From the NCBI RefSeq assembly GCF_035917415.1, contig NZ_CP109073.1, positions 2,453,501-2,517,500 of the forward strand: a DNA stretch of 64,000 nucleotides, in the 5' to 3' direction. Positions within the stretch are counted from its first letter, which is position 1. Each line of letters begins with the position of its first letter. The translations under genes and the position numbers were made by a program. Origin of the DNA: Streptomyces sp. NBC_01803. Its GTDB lineage: Bacteria; Actinomycetota; Actinomycetes; Streptomycetales; Streptomycetaceae. Under the pieces are notes generated by a model. The model searched no databases. It saw only the letters and a program-made list of their open reading frames with translations, and had not been told where the DNA came from. Below, piece after piece: positions 8,901 through 16,412 of this stretch.

Positions 8901-9466
8901 GGATGGAGTTCTCGCGCGAGGCACTGATCGTGGACGTGCGCGGCAACGCGGGCGGGCACATCAGCGAGCTGGTGATCGAGAAGCTGAGCCGCACGATCAT
9001 GGGCTGGGACCTCACCCGCAACGCGCAGCCCGTCAGCTACACGTCGAACGCGCCGCGCGGGCCGGTCGTCGCGGTGGCCGACGAGGCGACGTCGTCCGAC
9101 GGGGACATGATCACAGCGGCCTTCCGGGTGCTCGGCCTCGGGCCCGTGGTCGGCTGCCGCACCTGGGGCGGGGTGGTCGGGATCACCGGGAACCACCGGC
9201 TCGTGGACGGCTCGCGCATCACCGTTCCGATGAACGCCGCCTGGTTCGACGCCTACGGGTGGGACGTGGAGAACCACGGCGTGGCGCCCGACATCGAGAC
9301 GCTGCGCTCGCCCGTGGACTGGGCGGAGGGCCGCCCGGCGGTGCTGGAGACGGCGGTGCGGGTGGCCGTCGATCTGCTGGAGAAGCACCCGGCGTCCTCG
9401 CCGCCCGGGTACCGCGACATCCCGGACCGCTCCCGTCCGCCGCTGCCGCCGCGCACGGCGACCTAG
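5948..9466 (+). CDS. Tricorn protease homologue (S41 family)
   Basis: A 1172-residue cytoplasmic protease of the tricorn type, which trims peptides released by the proteasome to short oligopeptides. Two beta-propellers occupy roughly residues 15-720 (FSPDGRHIAF and LTASPDGQTLAV blades are visible), then a helical bundle, a PDZ domain near 847-905 and the catalytic C2 domain. Catalytic residues are visible: Ser827-His828 in ELGTSHAYV, the nucleophile Ser1050 followed by Asp1051 in DEATSSDGDM, and a Gly-rich oxyanion segment VRGNAGGH. Residues about 436-511 form an unusual acidic Glu/Gly/Pro-rich insert within the second propeller. Start GTG at 5948. A TolB-like hydrolase was considered, but the complete tricorn order excludes it. 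Confidence 0.93.
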   Translation: MSDESNSSAVPPKQSEECDGYLRFPHLHGELLCFVAEDDLWLAPLPTADRDVPRAWRLTADRTRVGPPRFSPDGRHIAFTSWRTLDPEIHLAPVDGGPVRQLSHWGSYDTRVCGWTPDDGPGVSRVLAVGSHNQPFSHFTWAYTVPVEGGPGEQLPWGPVADIAVNGCGGERRTLLLTGKAPHEPADWKRYRGGAMGKLWLHGQRLLPDLKGHLDSPMFVGDRIAFLSDHEGVGNLYSCRPDGSELWRHSDHDAFYARHAATDGRRVIYQCGGDLWLAENLAPGSVPRRLNVRLGGPRTGRRPYQVRTSGTIDALTVDATGRASALSVRGALYWLTHRDGPARALAATPGVRVRSPEMLGDTGRIAYVTDAAGEDSIEIAYLPRASGGQDPRRLGLSPGALGRVLELTASPDGQTLAVATHDGRLLVIGVPETPALPEDEPEDGPEDEPGGEPEEAAGEGEAEETEGPEEETRETEGAGEAGEAGETRQTEGAGDGAVSAEGEVRELIRSVNGPVRDLAFSPDSAWLTWAHPGIGRSLSQIKIARLTSAEPVILDVTDGRFEDEEPVFTRDGRYLAFLSWRGFDPVYDVHTGDLSFPLGCRPYLVPLSSATRSPFAITPEGRPAAGGLDPADTGGEEGAVLVEAEGLSSRVTPFPVAASKYSSLQPVSGGGLVWLRWPISGALGETFVNPDDTSGKPTLEHFDLAKAKRTELTDDVDWFAPSGDGTRLVVCEDENLRAVPAAESGDSDSTVHVDLRRIVHVADPAAEWRQAFDEAGRIVRDYFWEPGMCGVDWPTVLAQYRPLVERVASPDEFADLLWETLGELGTSHAYVYSARRDEGPPHYQRAQGLLGVNFARTKDRSWQVARVLPGDSSDTKARSPLAGSGVREGAVLTHVGGRPVDPDAGPWPLLAGTGGTSVELTFAEEDGRRRRIAVVPLVDDRPLRYQDWVTRRREVVRELSEGRCGYVHIPDMGGSGWAQFNRDLRMEFSREALIVDVRGNAGGHISELVIEKLSRTIMGWDLTRNAQPVSYTSNAPRGPVVAVADEATSSDGDMITAAFRVLGLGPVVGCRTWGGVVGITGNHRLVDGSRITVPMNAAWFDAYGWDVENHGVAPDIETLRSPVDWAEGRPAVLETAVRVAVDLLEKHPASSPPGYRDIPDRSRPPLPPRTAT

Positions 9467-9592
9467 CGCGGAAAGTCCGGAATGCGAAGAACGCGGGGCC
9501 GTGCCACGCTGGTCACGGCCCACGTGGCCCACCCGGCCGAGGCGGCCCACCCGGCCGACACGGCTCACCGGTCTCACACGTCAGGAGTGCAC

Positions 9593-9775
9593 ATGGGCAT
9601 GGCAGACCAGTTCAGGGAGAAGGCCCAGGAGCTTCAGGAGCGCGCCCGGGACGCCATGAGCAACAAGGGCGACCAGAAGGAGAAGGGACAGAGCCCCGAC
9701 GAGATGAAGAAGCGGGGCAAGGAGGCCGGCCAGAAGGCCATGGACCGGGCCAAGCAGCGCCGCGAGAACGACTGA
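9593..9775 (+). CDS. Small hydrophilic helical protein, function unknown
   Basis: A 60-residue protein starting MGMADQFREKAQELQERA, rich in Lys, Glu, Asp and Gln and without any hydrophobic segment, so probably a soluble, largely helical or disordered protein. The ATG at 9593 is preceded by AGGAG five bases upstream, which decides against the longer in-frame start at 9482. It resembles the CsbD-like and MT0933-like antitoxin-like small proteins in composition only, and I assign no function. A hairpin follows the stop. Confidence 0.75.
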   Translation: MGMADQFREKAQELQERARDAMSNKGDQKEKGQSPDEMKKRGKEAGQKAMDRAKQRREND

Positions 9776-9790
9776 GTCCGACCCCGCGGC

Positions 9791-9818
9791 GGGGCGCGTC
9801 CGAACGCGGGCGCGCCCC
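9791..9818 (+). terminator. Hairpin terminator
   Basis: GGGGCGCG at 9791-9798 pairs with CGCGCCCC at 9811-9818 around a 12-base loop, 15 bases after the stop of the small hydrophilic protein gene. Confidence 0.5.
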
Positions 9819-9924
9819 CTCCGCGTTCCGTGCTCCGATGAGCTTTTGCTCACCCGGCGGTCAGTCCTCATGAAAAGCGGTCAGTCCTCATGAAGCGGGA
9901 AACGAGAGCACACCAGGAGAAGCG

Positions 9925-10437
9925 ATGGTCGGCGACGAGCCGTTGACGACGGATCTGGACGAGCGGTACAGCGAGCCGGGGGCGGCGGCGACGCCCTGGG
10001 CGGAGGCGGTCGAGCGGCTGACGACGGCGGAGGTGTTCTGGCTGTCCACCGTCCTGCCGGACGGCGGCCCGCACGTCACGCCCCTGCTGTCCGTCTGGCT
10101 GGACGGCGCGCCGCACTTCACGACGGGCGCCGGGGAGCGGAAGGCGCGGAATCTGGAGGCGAGTGGGCGGGTCGCGCTGACCACCGGGACGGACACCCTC
10201 GGGCACGGCCTGGACATCGTGGTGCGGGGCAGCGCCCGGCGGGTGACGGACCACACGACGCTGACGGCCGTCGCGAAGGCGTACCTGGCGAAGTACGGCG
10301 AGGAGTGGTCGTTCACCGCGCGCGACGCCGCCCTGCACCTCGCCGAGGGGGGCGCGGTCCTCGCGTTCCGGATCGAGCCGGAAACAGTCTTCGGGTTCCG
10401 TAAGGGCACCTACAGCCAGACTCGTTGGCGTTTTTGA
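9925..10437 (+). CDS. Pyridoxamine 5'-phosphate oxidase-like flavin protein
   Basis: A 170-residue member of the PNPOx-like split-barrel fold, which binds FMN, F420 or haem. The segment EVFWLSTVLPDGGPHVTPLLSVWLDG (residues about 35-60) is the typical first barrel strand pair, followed by ERKARNLEASGRVALTTG and VVRGSARRVTD. It ends FRKGTYSQTRWRF, a C-terminus common in the F420-dependent FDOR group. AGGAG precedes the ATG at 9925. The substrate is unknown; true pyridoxamine phosphate oxidase is unlikely given the short length and missing C-terminal signature. Confidence 0.85.
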   Translation: MVGDEPLTTDLDERYSEPGAAATPWAEAVERLTTAEVFWLSTVLPDGGPHVTPLLSVWLDGAPHFTTGAGERKARNLEASGRVALTTGTDTLGHGLDIVVRGSARRVTDHTTLTAVAKAYLAKYGEEWSFTARDAALHLAEGGAVLAFRIEPETVFGFRKGTYSQTRWRF

Positions 10438-10473
10438 ACCAGATGTCAGTAGGGGTCGTTATGCTCCGAAAGC

Positions 10474-11841
10474 ATGGAGAGCCGGCGACTGCTGGGGTTG
10501 ATCGCCGAGGCGTCCAGTGATGACGCCTCGGTCAGGGAGACGGCGCGCGGCGAGCTGATCGCCCTGGGCGCCACGGCGGTGGGGCCGCTGCTCGCCGCCC
10601 TGTGGGACGACGAGGCGCCCGTCGCCTGGTCGGACGCGGCGTGGCTGCTGCGCAAGATCGGGCAGCCCGCCCTCGATCCGCTGGCGGACGCCATCTCCGC
10701 CGCCCCGACGCCGACGGCGCTGCGGCGCGCCCGGTGGGCGTTCACCGGTCTGGACGTGCCGGGCCTCGGGGTCTATGCCGCGGCGCTGCGGCATCCGCAT
10801 CCGCAGGTCAGGCAGAGCGCGGCGTTCGTCTTCCAGGGCCGTGGCCGGGACGCGCTGTCCGAGGCGCACCTGCTGTTGCCGTTGCTGGCCGATCCCGTCC
10901 CCGAGGTCCGGGAGGGCGCGGTGTGGGCGTTGCGCGAGGTCGGCCCCGGGGTGGTGCCGCTGCTGCACGCGGTGCGGCGCGGCCGGTGGCCGGGGTTCGC
11001 GCGCTCGCGCGCGGGCGCGCTGGAGGTGCTGGCGGCGGTGGGCGGTCCGGCGGCGCTGGACGAGACGGACCTGGCGGCGGTGCGGCGGCTGATCAGCGTC
11101 AAGTCGCGGAGCGAGATCCCCGAGCCGATGCACACGTGCGGGCCCTGGTTCGCGCTGCCGACCAGCGATCAGGAGGCCGTGCTCGACGCCTTCGGGCTGA
11201 CCGATCCGGTGCCGGTGACGATGCGTCTGGGCGCCTCCGCGTGGTGCCACGACCTGCACACGGGAAACGGGCCGCGCGCGCGGCACGGCACCTGCGCGCG
11301 GGTGTATGTCAGCCCGGTGCTGGACGGGTGGACGCTGGTGTTCGGCATCCCGTCCGGGGACGCCCACCCGGCCGACGGGCGGCCCCTGGGGCACCGGGTC
11401 CGCCGCCGGTGCGCGGCGCTCAGCCGGCGTTTCGGGGTGACCCACTGGTACGGCATGCGGTGCGGCGACGAGTGGACCGCCTGGTGTTTCGGGGAGCGCG
11501 GCAAGGTCGTCCGGTTCTACGACGCGGCCGAGCCGGAGGCCGAGATCGGGACCGAGCACCCGGCGGAGGCGAGGTGCTGGCTGCCGTACGAGAGCGAGTT
11601 CTCCCGTCGCCTGCTGGAGGGCATCGACGCGGCGGACGCCGAGGCGTTCCTCGCCTGCTACGAGCAGATCCGGCGAGAGCTGTGGCTGCCGGGGCAGCGC
11701 ACCGCCGTGGAGGTCGCCGGGCAGGCGTCGGTCGATCCGGCGTCGATCGGGCCGCAGACACGGGTGACGGGCCGGGCGGTGCTCGCGCTCACCGCGTGCG
11801 GCCGGGAGCACGGGCACCCACGCGGCGCGCTGTGCGTATGA
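10474..11841 (+). CDS. HEAT-repeat protein, function unknown
   Basis: A 455-residue soluble protein. The first 210 residues are helical repeats of HEAT/PBS-lyase type: motifs such as VRETARGELIALG, AWLLRKIGQPALDPLADAI, VRQSAAFVFQGRG and VREGAVWALREVGPGVVPLL recur about every 30-35 residues. The remaining half (about 225-420) looks like a separate globular domain with RCGDEWTAWCFGERGKVVRFYDAAEPE, seen in Streptomyces proteins of unknown role; its LTHWYGMR-like and WTAWCF segments resemble the beta-sheet of proteins annotated as scaffold-like. No catalytic motif is evident. A long tandem repeat region follows the gene. Confidence 0.8.
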   Translation: MESRRLLGLIAEASSDDASVRETARGELIALGATAVGPLLAALWDDEAPVAWSDAAWLLRKIGQPALDPLADAISAAPTPTALRRARWAFTGLDVPGLGVYAAALRHPHPQVRQSAAFVFQGRGRDALSEAHLLLPLLADPVPEVREGAVWALREVGPGVVPLLHAVRRGRWPGFARSRAGALEVLAAVGGPAALDETDLAAVRRLISVKSRSEIPEPMHTCGPWFALPTSDQEAVLDAFGLTDPVPVTMRLGASAWCHDLHTGNGPRARHGTCARVYVSPVLDGWTLVFGIPSGDAHPADGRPLGHRVRRRCAALSRRFGVTHWYGMRCGDEWTAWCFGERGKVVRFYDAAEPEAEIGTEHPAEARCWLPYESEFSRRLLEGIDAADAEAFLACYEQIRRELWLPGQRTAVEVAGQASVDPASIGPQTRVTGRAVLALTACGREHGHPRGALCV

Positions 11842-11893
11842 GCGGCGCGGGTGAGCGGCCCCCGCCCGGGCCGGGGCCGGGCCGTGGCCGGAC

Positions 11894-11946
11894 GCGGGTG
11901 AGCCGGACGAGCCCGCGCGGGTGAGCCGGACGAGCCCGCGCGGGTG
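11894..11946. repeat. 23-bp direct repeat
   Basis: Two identical 23-bp units (11894-11916 and 11917-11939, beginning GCGGGTGAGCCGGACGAGCC) and the first 10 bases of a third. They run directly into the 14-bp array. Confidence 0.9.
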
Positions 11947-12141
11947 AGCAACACCGGCCCAGCGGCGCGGGCCAGCGGCGCGGGCCGAGCAACACCGGCC
12001 CAGCGACACGGGCCGAGCGACGCCGGCCGAGCAACACAGGCCCAGCAACACAGGCCCAGCGACGCCGGCCGAGCAACACAGGCCCAGCAGACACGGGTGA
12101 GCAACGCGGGCCCAGCAACACAGGCCCGGCGGCGCCGGCCC
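11947..12141. repeat. Array of fourteen 14-bp tandem repeats
   Basis: Fourteen adjacent units with consensus AGCRACRCNGGCCS; four of the units are AGCAACACAGGCCC and unit 2 has lost one base. Variants such as AGCGACGCCGGCCG alternate with the main form. Since 14 is not a multiple of three and no conserved frame crosses it, the array is non-coding. It fills the space between the HEAT-repeat gene and the convergent SDR gene. Confidence 0.9.
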
Positions 12142-12195
12142 GGCGCGGTGCCCGGGCGGGGGGCGGGCCGGGCGCGGGTTCGCCGTCCGGACCGT

Positions 12196-13083
12196 TCAGT
12201 GTCCGGTCTTCTCCCGCTCGGCCGCCTCGCCGCCGGCGCCGACGAGGCCACGCCGGGACAGCTCGGAGAACCGGGGCATGAGGCGCCGGATCTCGCGCTG
12301 CCCGAAGTACCCGCCGATGACGGACGGTAGGTAGCCGCGCAGCGGCACCACGCCGCGCACCCAGGGCTGGGCGTAGACGTGGACCGAGCGGCGCTCGATC
12401 CCCGACACGATCCGCTCGACGGCCGGGTCCAGCGGGTAGGTGCGGTTGGCCGGCCAGGGCAGCCGCTTGCGCATGTCCCGCATCACCGCGTCCTCGTCCG
12501 CGCCGCGCACCATGTCGGTGTCGGTCCAGGTCAGGTACGCGACGCCGACCCGCACGCCCAGCGGCCCGACCTCGGGCCGCAGGCTGTGGGCGAACGCCTC
12601 GACGCCCGACTTGGAGGCGCAGTAGGCGCTCATCATCGGCGCCGGGGTCATCGCGGCGAAGGAGGCGACCTGGAGGAAGTACCCCCGGCTGTCCTTCAGC
12701 GCGGGCAGGAACGCGCGGCAGGTGACGGCGGAGCCGATGAGATTGACCTCGATGACCCGCCGCCAGGTGGCGTCGTCGGAGTCGATGAACGGACCGCCCG
12801 TCGCGACACCCGCGTTGGCGACCACGACATCGACCTTGCCGAAGCGGTCTGCCACCTGGCCGGCGACCTCGGCCATGGCCGCCGCGTCGGTGATGTCGGC
12901 GTGCCAGTACGCGGACTCGCCGGTCAGCGACTCGCTGACGTCCTTCAGCGCGGTCGGCTCCAGACCGACCAGGGCGACCTTCGCGCCCCGGGCGGACAGC
13001 TTCCTGGTCAGCGACTCCCCGATGCCCCGGGCGGCGCCGGTGACGACGACGACCTGTCCGACCAGACTTCTCCGGTTGCTCAC
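12196..13083 (-). CDS. Short-chain dehydrogenase/reductase
   Basis: A 295-residue NAD(P)-dependent oxidoreductase of the classical SDR family. TGAARGIG near residue 17 is the cofactor-binding loop, NAG appears in VVVANAGVATG, and the catalytic Tyr154 and Lys158 lie in SAYCASK. After the core (about 250 residues) there is a 45-residue tail with PLRGYLPSVIGGYFGQREI, also seen in SDRs beside flavin monooxygenases. The start is GTG at 13083 with GGAG upstream rather than an earlier in-frame start. Last gene of the monooxygenase operon; its likely role is alcohol to ketone or the reverse on the same substrate. Confidence 0.92.
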   Translation of the reverse strand: MSNRRSLVGQVVVVTGAARGIGESLTRKLSARGAKVALVGLEPTALKDVSESLTGESAYWHADITDAAAMAEVAGQVADRFGKVDVVVANAGVATGGPFIDSDDATWRRVIEVNLIGSAVTCRAFLPALKDSRGYFLQVASFAAMTPAPMMSAYCASKSGVEAFAHSLRPEVGPLGVRVGVAYLTWTDTDMVRGADEDAVMRDMRKRLPWPANRTYPLDPAVERIVSGIERRSVHVYAQPWVRGVVPLRGYLPSVIGGYFGQREIRRLMPRFSELSRRGLVGAGGEAAEREKTGH

Positions 13084-13168
13084 AGTGCCTCTCCGCTCTC
13101 TTCTCCGCTCGCGCGGCGGCACGCGGCCATCGTTGGCGTGTACGGCCCGGCAGCCGCGCGGGCGTCGC

Positions 13169-14035
13169 TCACAGGTATTCCTTGGCCAGGCCGCGGATCG
13201 TCTCGGCGACCTTGTCCGTGGCCTCTATCGGGGTCATGTGGCCTATGCCGGGCAGCTCGGCGAACTCCTTGAGGTTCGGCAGCCGGCCGGCCATGCGGTG
13301 GGCGTGCACGACCGGGGTGAGCCGGTCGGCGGTGCCGTGGATGATCGTGACGGGGATGTCGAGGCGGCCCAGGCTCTCGGAGATGTTGAGCTCGTAGAGC
13401 ACTCCGCCCCACTCGGCGCGCGCCTTGCGCGGCGCGGCGACGACGATGCGGGCCACCTCGGTGCGCTGCTCGGCGGTGGCGCCCTTGCCCATCGTGATGT
13501 AGCGGATGACCGCCTTGGTGACCGGCGTGACCGGTCCGTAGGAGAGCTTGGTGGTGAGGAAGGTCCGGCTGCCCCGCTTGCGCAGGCTGCCCGGCCGCAG
13601 CGGCAGCGCGGTCGCCTCGCCGGCCAGCCGGTCGGTGCCGGTGCTGCACAGCACGGCGGCGACGGCCCGGTCGCGGAACTCGGGGCGGTCCGCGGCGGCG
13701 ACTATGGTCATCGCGCCCATGGAGTGGCCGGCGATGACGGCGCGCCGACCCGGCCTGAGGGTGGCGTCCAGCACGGCGGCCAGGTCGTCGACGAGCGCCG
13801 CGGTGCCGTTCGCGCCCGGGGTGGCGGGCGTCCGGCCGTGGCCGCGCTGATCGTAGAGGACCACGCGGTAGTCGGGGACGAGGTGGCGCAACACCGGGTA
13901 CCAGAACGTGGTGTTACAGGTCCAGCCGTGGGCGAGCACCACGGTCGGCGCCTCCTCCGGGCCGAAGATCTCGGTGTGCAGACGGGCGCCGCCCGTGGAG
14001 GTCACGGTCAGCTCGCTGGCGGTCGGTTCAGGCAT
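13169..14035 (-). CDS. Alpha/beta hydrolase, probable esterase
   Basis: A 288-residue alpha/beta-fold hydrolase. The oxyanion-loop HGW (VVLAHGWTCN) is at about residue 34, YDQRGHGRT follows, the nucleophile Ser105 sits in GHSMG, and the catalytic acid and His are likely in IIHGTADRLTP and GIGHMTPIE. There is no signal peptide. It overlaps the end of the monooxygenase gene by eight bases, so the two are probably translated together. In such operons the hydrolase cleaves the ester made by a Baeyer-Villiger enzyme; that substrate link is inference from context. Confidence 0.9.
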   Translation of the reverse strand: MPEPTASELTVTSTGGARLHTEIFGPEEAPTVVLAHGWTCNTTFWYPVLRHLVPDYRVVLYDQRGHGRTPATPGANGTAALVDDLAAVLDATLRPGRRAVIAGHSMGAMTIVAAADRPEFRDRAVAAVLCSTGTDRLAGEATALPLRPGSLRKRGSRTFLTTKLSYGPVTPVTKAVIRYITMGKGATAEQRTEVARIVVAAPRKARAEWGGVLYELNISESLGRLDIPVTIIHGTADRLTPVVHAHRMAGRLPNLKEFAELPGIGHMTPIEATDKVAETIRGLAKEYL

Positions 14036-15494
14036 GGCGCAGCACCTCGTATTCGTTGAGCTCGACGTTTTGGGTGACGCGGCGGAACTCGCCGGTGGTA
14101 CCGGGCCACACCGTGCTGTTGCGGCCGTTGGGACCCAGGTACCAGCTGTCGCAGCCGCCGGTGTTCCACACCGAACGGCTCAGCCGGCGCTGCATCTCGT
14201 CGTCCCAGGCGCTGACCGCCTCGGGGCGCGCGGCCAGGGCCGCCCGGCCGGGCTCGCCGAGGGAGTCCAGCTTGGTCATGAAGTCGGCCAGGTAGTTGAG
14301 CTGGGCCTCGATGATCAGGATCATCGAGCTGTTGCCCAGGCCGGTGTTGGGACCGATGATCGTCAGGAGGTTGGGGAATCCGGTGGTGGTCGTGCCGCGC
14401 AGCCCGACCATTCCGCCCTGCCACTCCTCGGCAAGCGTGGTGCCGCGACTGCCCTTGACCCGGCTGGCGATCGGCATGTCGGTGACCTGGAACCCGGTGC
14501 CGAAGACGATCACGTCGGCCTCGGTCTCCCGGCCGTCGGCGGAGATCAGCGTGGAGCCGCGTATCTCGCGCAGCCCGGCGTCGACGACGTCGACGTGCGG
14601 CCTGGCGAGCGCCGGGTACCAGTCGTTGGAGAGCAGGATGCGCTTGCAGCCGACGCGGTAGTCGGGGGTGAGCCGGCGCCGCAGCGCGGGGTCCTTGATG
14701 GCGCGCCGCATGTTGAGCTTGCCGACCACCTCGACAGGGCGCATCAGGTCGGGCCGCTTGGCGAACGCGCCGACCTGCAACTCCCGGAGGCCCCAAAGAA
14801 CTTGGCGGCGCATGGTGCGGGTGACCGGCAGCTTGTCGTGCAGCCACCTCTCCACGCCGGTGATCTTCCGGTCGGCCCGGGGCAGAACCCAGGGCGCGGT
14901 GCGCTGGAAGACCGTGAGGTGCTCGACCTCCTTGACGATCTCGGGCACGAACTGGATCGCCGAGGCACCGGTGCCGACGACGGCGACGCGCTTGCCGCGC
15001 AGCGAGTAGTCGTGGTCCCAGCGGGCGGAGTGGAAGACGTGCCCGGGGAACTGGTCGAGCCCGGGGATGTCCGGCAGCCTGGGGTCGGACAGCGGCCCGC
15101 AGGCGGAGACGACGACGTCGGCGGTGTAGGTGCCGCTCGCCGACTCGACGACCCAGTGCAGCTCCTCGTCGTCCCAGCGGGCCGACTCGACCTCGGAGTT
15201 GAACCGGATGTGCGGGCGCAGGCCGAAGGTGTCGGTCACCCACTCCAGGTAGGCCCGGATGTGCGGCTGGCCCGAGAAGTTCCGCGGCCACCGCGCGTTG
15301 GGCGCGAAGGAGAACGAGTAGAGGTGGGACGGCACGTCGCAGGCACAGCCCGGGTACGTGTTGTCCCGCCAGGCGCCGCCGACCGATTCCGCCCTCTCCA
15401 GTACGACGAAATCCGTGATGCCCATACGGCGCAGCCGCGCGGCGGCGCCGAGCCCGCCGAATCCCGCGCCGATCACCGCCACTCTCACATGCAT
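14028..15494 (-). CDS. Baeyer-Villiger-type flavin monooxygenase
   Basis: A 488-residue FAD- and NADPH-dependent class B monooxygenase. The FAD motif VIGAGFGG is at residues 7-14, WRDNTYPGCACDVPSHLYS is the typical substrate-side segment, and the Baeyer-Villiger fingerprint FPGHVFHSARWD spans residues 149-160 (FxGxxxHxxxW). The NADPH motif VVGTGASAIQF and a C-terminal ATG-like FGTGFQVTD follow. The ATG at 15494 has GGAGG five bases upstream and gives the expected family length; the frame is open for 30 more codons upstream. First gene of a three-gene operon (monooxygenase, hydrolase, SDR) divergent from a MerR regulator. The family resembles mycobacterial MymA/EthA. Confidence 0.93.
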   Translation of the reverse strand: MHVRVAVIGAGFGGLGAAARLRRMGITDFVVLERAESVGGAWRDNTYPGCACDVPSHLYSFSFAPNARWPRNFSGQPHIRAYLEWVTDTFGLRPHIRFNSEVESARWDDEELHWVVESASGTYTADVVVSACGPLSDPRLPDIPGLDQFPGHVFHSARWDHDYSLRGKRVAVVGTGASAIQFVPEIVKEVEHLTVFQRTAPWVLPRADRKITGVERWLHDKLPVTRTMRRQVLWGLRELQVGAFAKRPDLMRPVEVVGKLNMRRAIKDPALRRRLTPDYRVGCKRILLSNDWYPALARPHVDVVDAGLREIRGSTLISADGRETEADVIVFGTGFQVTDMPIASRVKGSRGTTLAEEWQGGMVGLRGTTTTGFPNLLTIIGPNTGLGNSSMILIIEAQLNYLADFMTKLDSLGEPGRAALAARPEAVSAWDDEMQRRLSRSVWNTGGCDSWYLGPNGRNSTVWPGTTGEFRRVTQNVELNEYEVLRHA

Positions 15495-15574
15495 GCCAGC
15501 CTCCCGAAACCGACCCGATCCAAAGCCGTTAACCCTGCCAGCGTTCACTGGCATGATTGGAGAGTAGAGGAGAA

Positions 15575-15610
15575 GCCTACTCATGGGTAGGGGGTAGGCA
15601 CTCCTAAACT
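15575..15610 (+). promoter_or_regulatory. Palindrome and -10 element before the MerR gene
   Basis: GCCTAC at 15575-15580 and GTAGGC at 15594-15599 form an inverted repeat with 13 bases between, with an inner CTAC/GTAG pair. A possible -10, TAAACT, lies at 15605-15610, only six bases before the GTG at 15617, which suggests a leaderless transcript. The site also lies 81 bases before the divergent monooxygenase gene, so one regulator could control both. Confidence 0.45.
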
Positions 15611-15616
15611 GCGGGT

Positions 15617-16405
15617 GTGGGAATACAGGGAGAAGGCACGGAGAGATCCGCCGACCGGCCGCGCGAGTACCGCGCCGCCGAGCTGGCCGAGGCGGCCGGG
15701 ATCACCGTCCGGACCCTGCGGTTCTACCAGGAGCGCAAGCTCTTCTCGCCGCCCCGCCGGGAGGGCCGGATCGTCTGGTACGACGAACACCACCTGGCCC
15801 GCATCCGGACCATCACCGAGCTGCTCGCGCGCGGTCACACGCTGGGCGGGATCGCCGAGCTGATCTCCGCGTTCTCCGCCGGCCGGGACGCGGGGCAGGC
15901 CGCCGAACTGCTGGGCCTGTCCGAACCCCACCCCTGGAGCGAGGAGGAGCCGGTCCGGCTGACCCCCGAGGACCTGGCCGCGTACTACGGCAGCGAGTCG
16001 GACGCGGACAACCTGGCCGCCGCGCTGGACATCGGCTATATCGCGGTGGACGGCGACGAGATCGTGCACCTCAGCCGGGACCTGCTGGAGTCGTCCTCGG
16101 CCATGGTCCGCGAGGGCATCCCGCTGTCGGCCATCCTCCGGGTGGGCCACGAGCTGCGCGACCAAGTGGACACGGCGGCCGAGGCGTTCACCGAGCTGAT
16201 GCGGCGGCACGTGCTGCCGGAGGCGCTCGGGCCGGCCGCCGGGGCGGACGGGCCCGTGTCCGAGGAGGACATGAAACGGCTCGGCGAGACGCTGGGCCGG
16301 CTGCGCCCGCTGGTGAAGAAGGCGGTGTACGCGGAGATCTCGCTCGCCTTCGACCGGAAGCTACGCGCGGAGCTGCACCTTTCGGAGCCGGCCGAGGACG
16401 GGTGA
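15617..16405 (+). CDS. MerR family transcriptional regulator
   Basis: A 262-residue regulator. The winged-helix N-terminus YRAAELAEAAGITVRTLRFY (residues about 16-35) and the following RRIVWYDEHH-like and LARIRTITELLARGHTLGGI segments are typical of MerR proteins. No Cys-rich metal-binding tail is present, and the 150-residue C-terminal part is helical, so it probably senses an organic ligand. Start GTG at 15617, probably leaderless. It is divergent from the monooxygenase-hydrolase-SDR operon, which it most likely controls. Its stop lies eight bases from the convergent TetR stop. Confidence 0.9.
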   Translation: MGIQGEGTERSADRPREYRAAELAEAAGITVRTLRFYQERKLFSPPRREGRIVWYDEHHLARIRTITELLARGHTLGGIAELISAFSAGRDAGQAAELLGLSEPHPWSEEEPVRLTPEDLAAYYGSESDADNLAAALDIGYIAVDGDEIVHLSRDLLESSSAMVREGIPLSAILRVGHELRDQVDTAAEAFTELMRRHVLPEALGPAAGADGPVSEEDMKRLGETLGRLRPLVKKAVYAEISLAFDRKLRAELHLSEPAEDG

Positions 16406-16412
16406 GAACGGC

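Noticed and set aside
11894..12141. CRISPR-like array
   Set aside because: Units are directly adjacent with no unique spacers and no cas genes are near; it is a simple tandem repeat.
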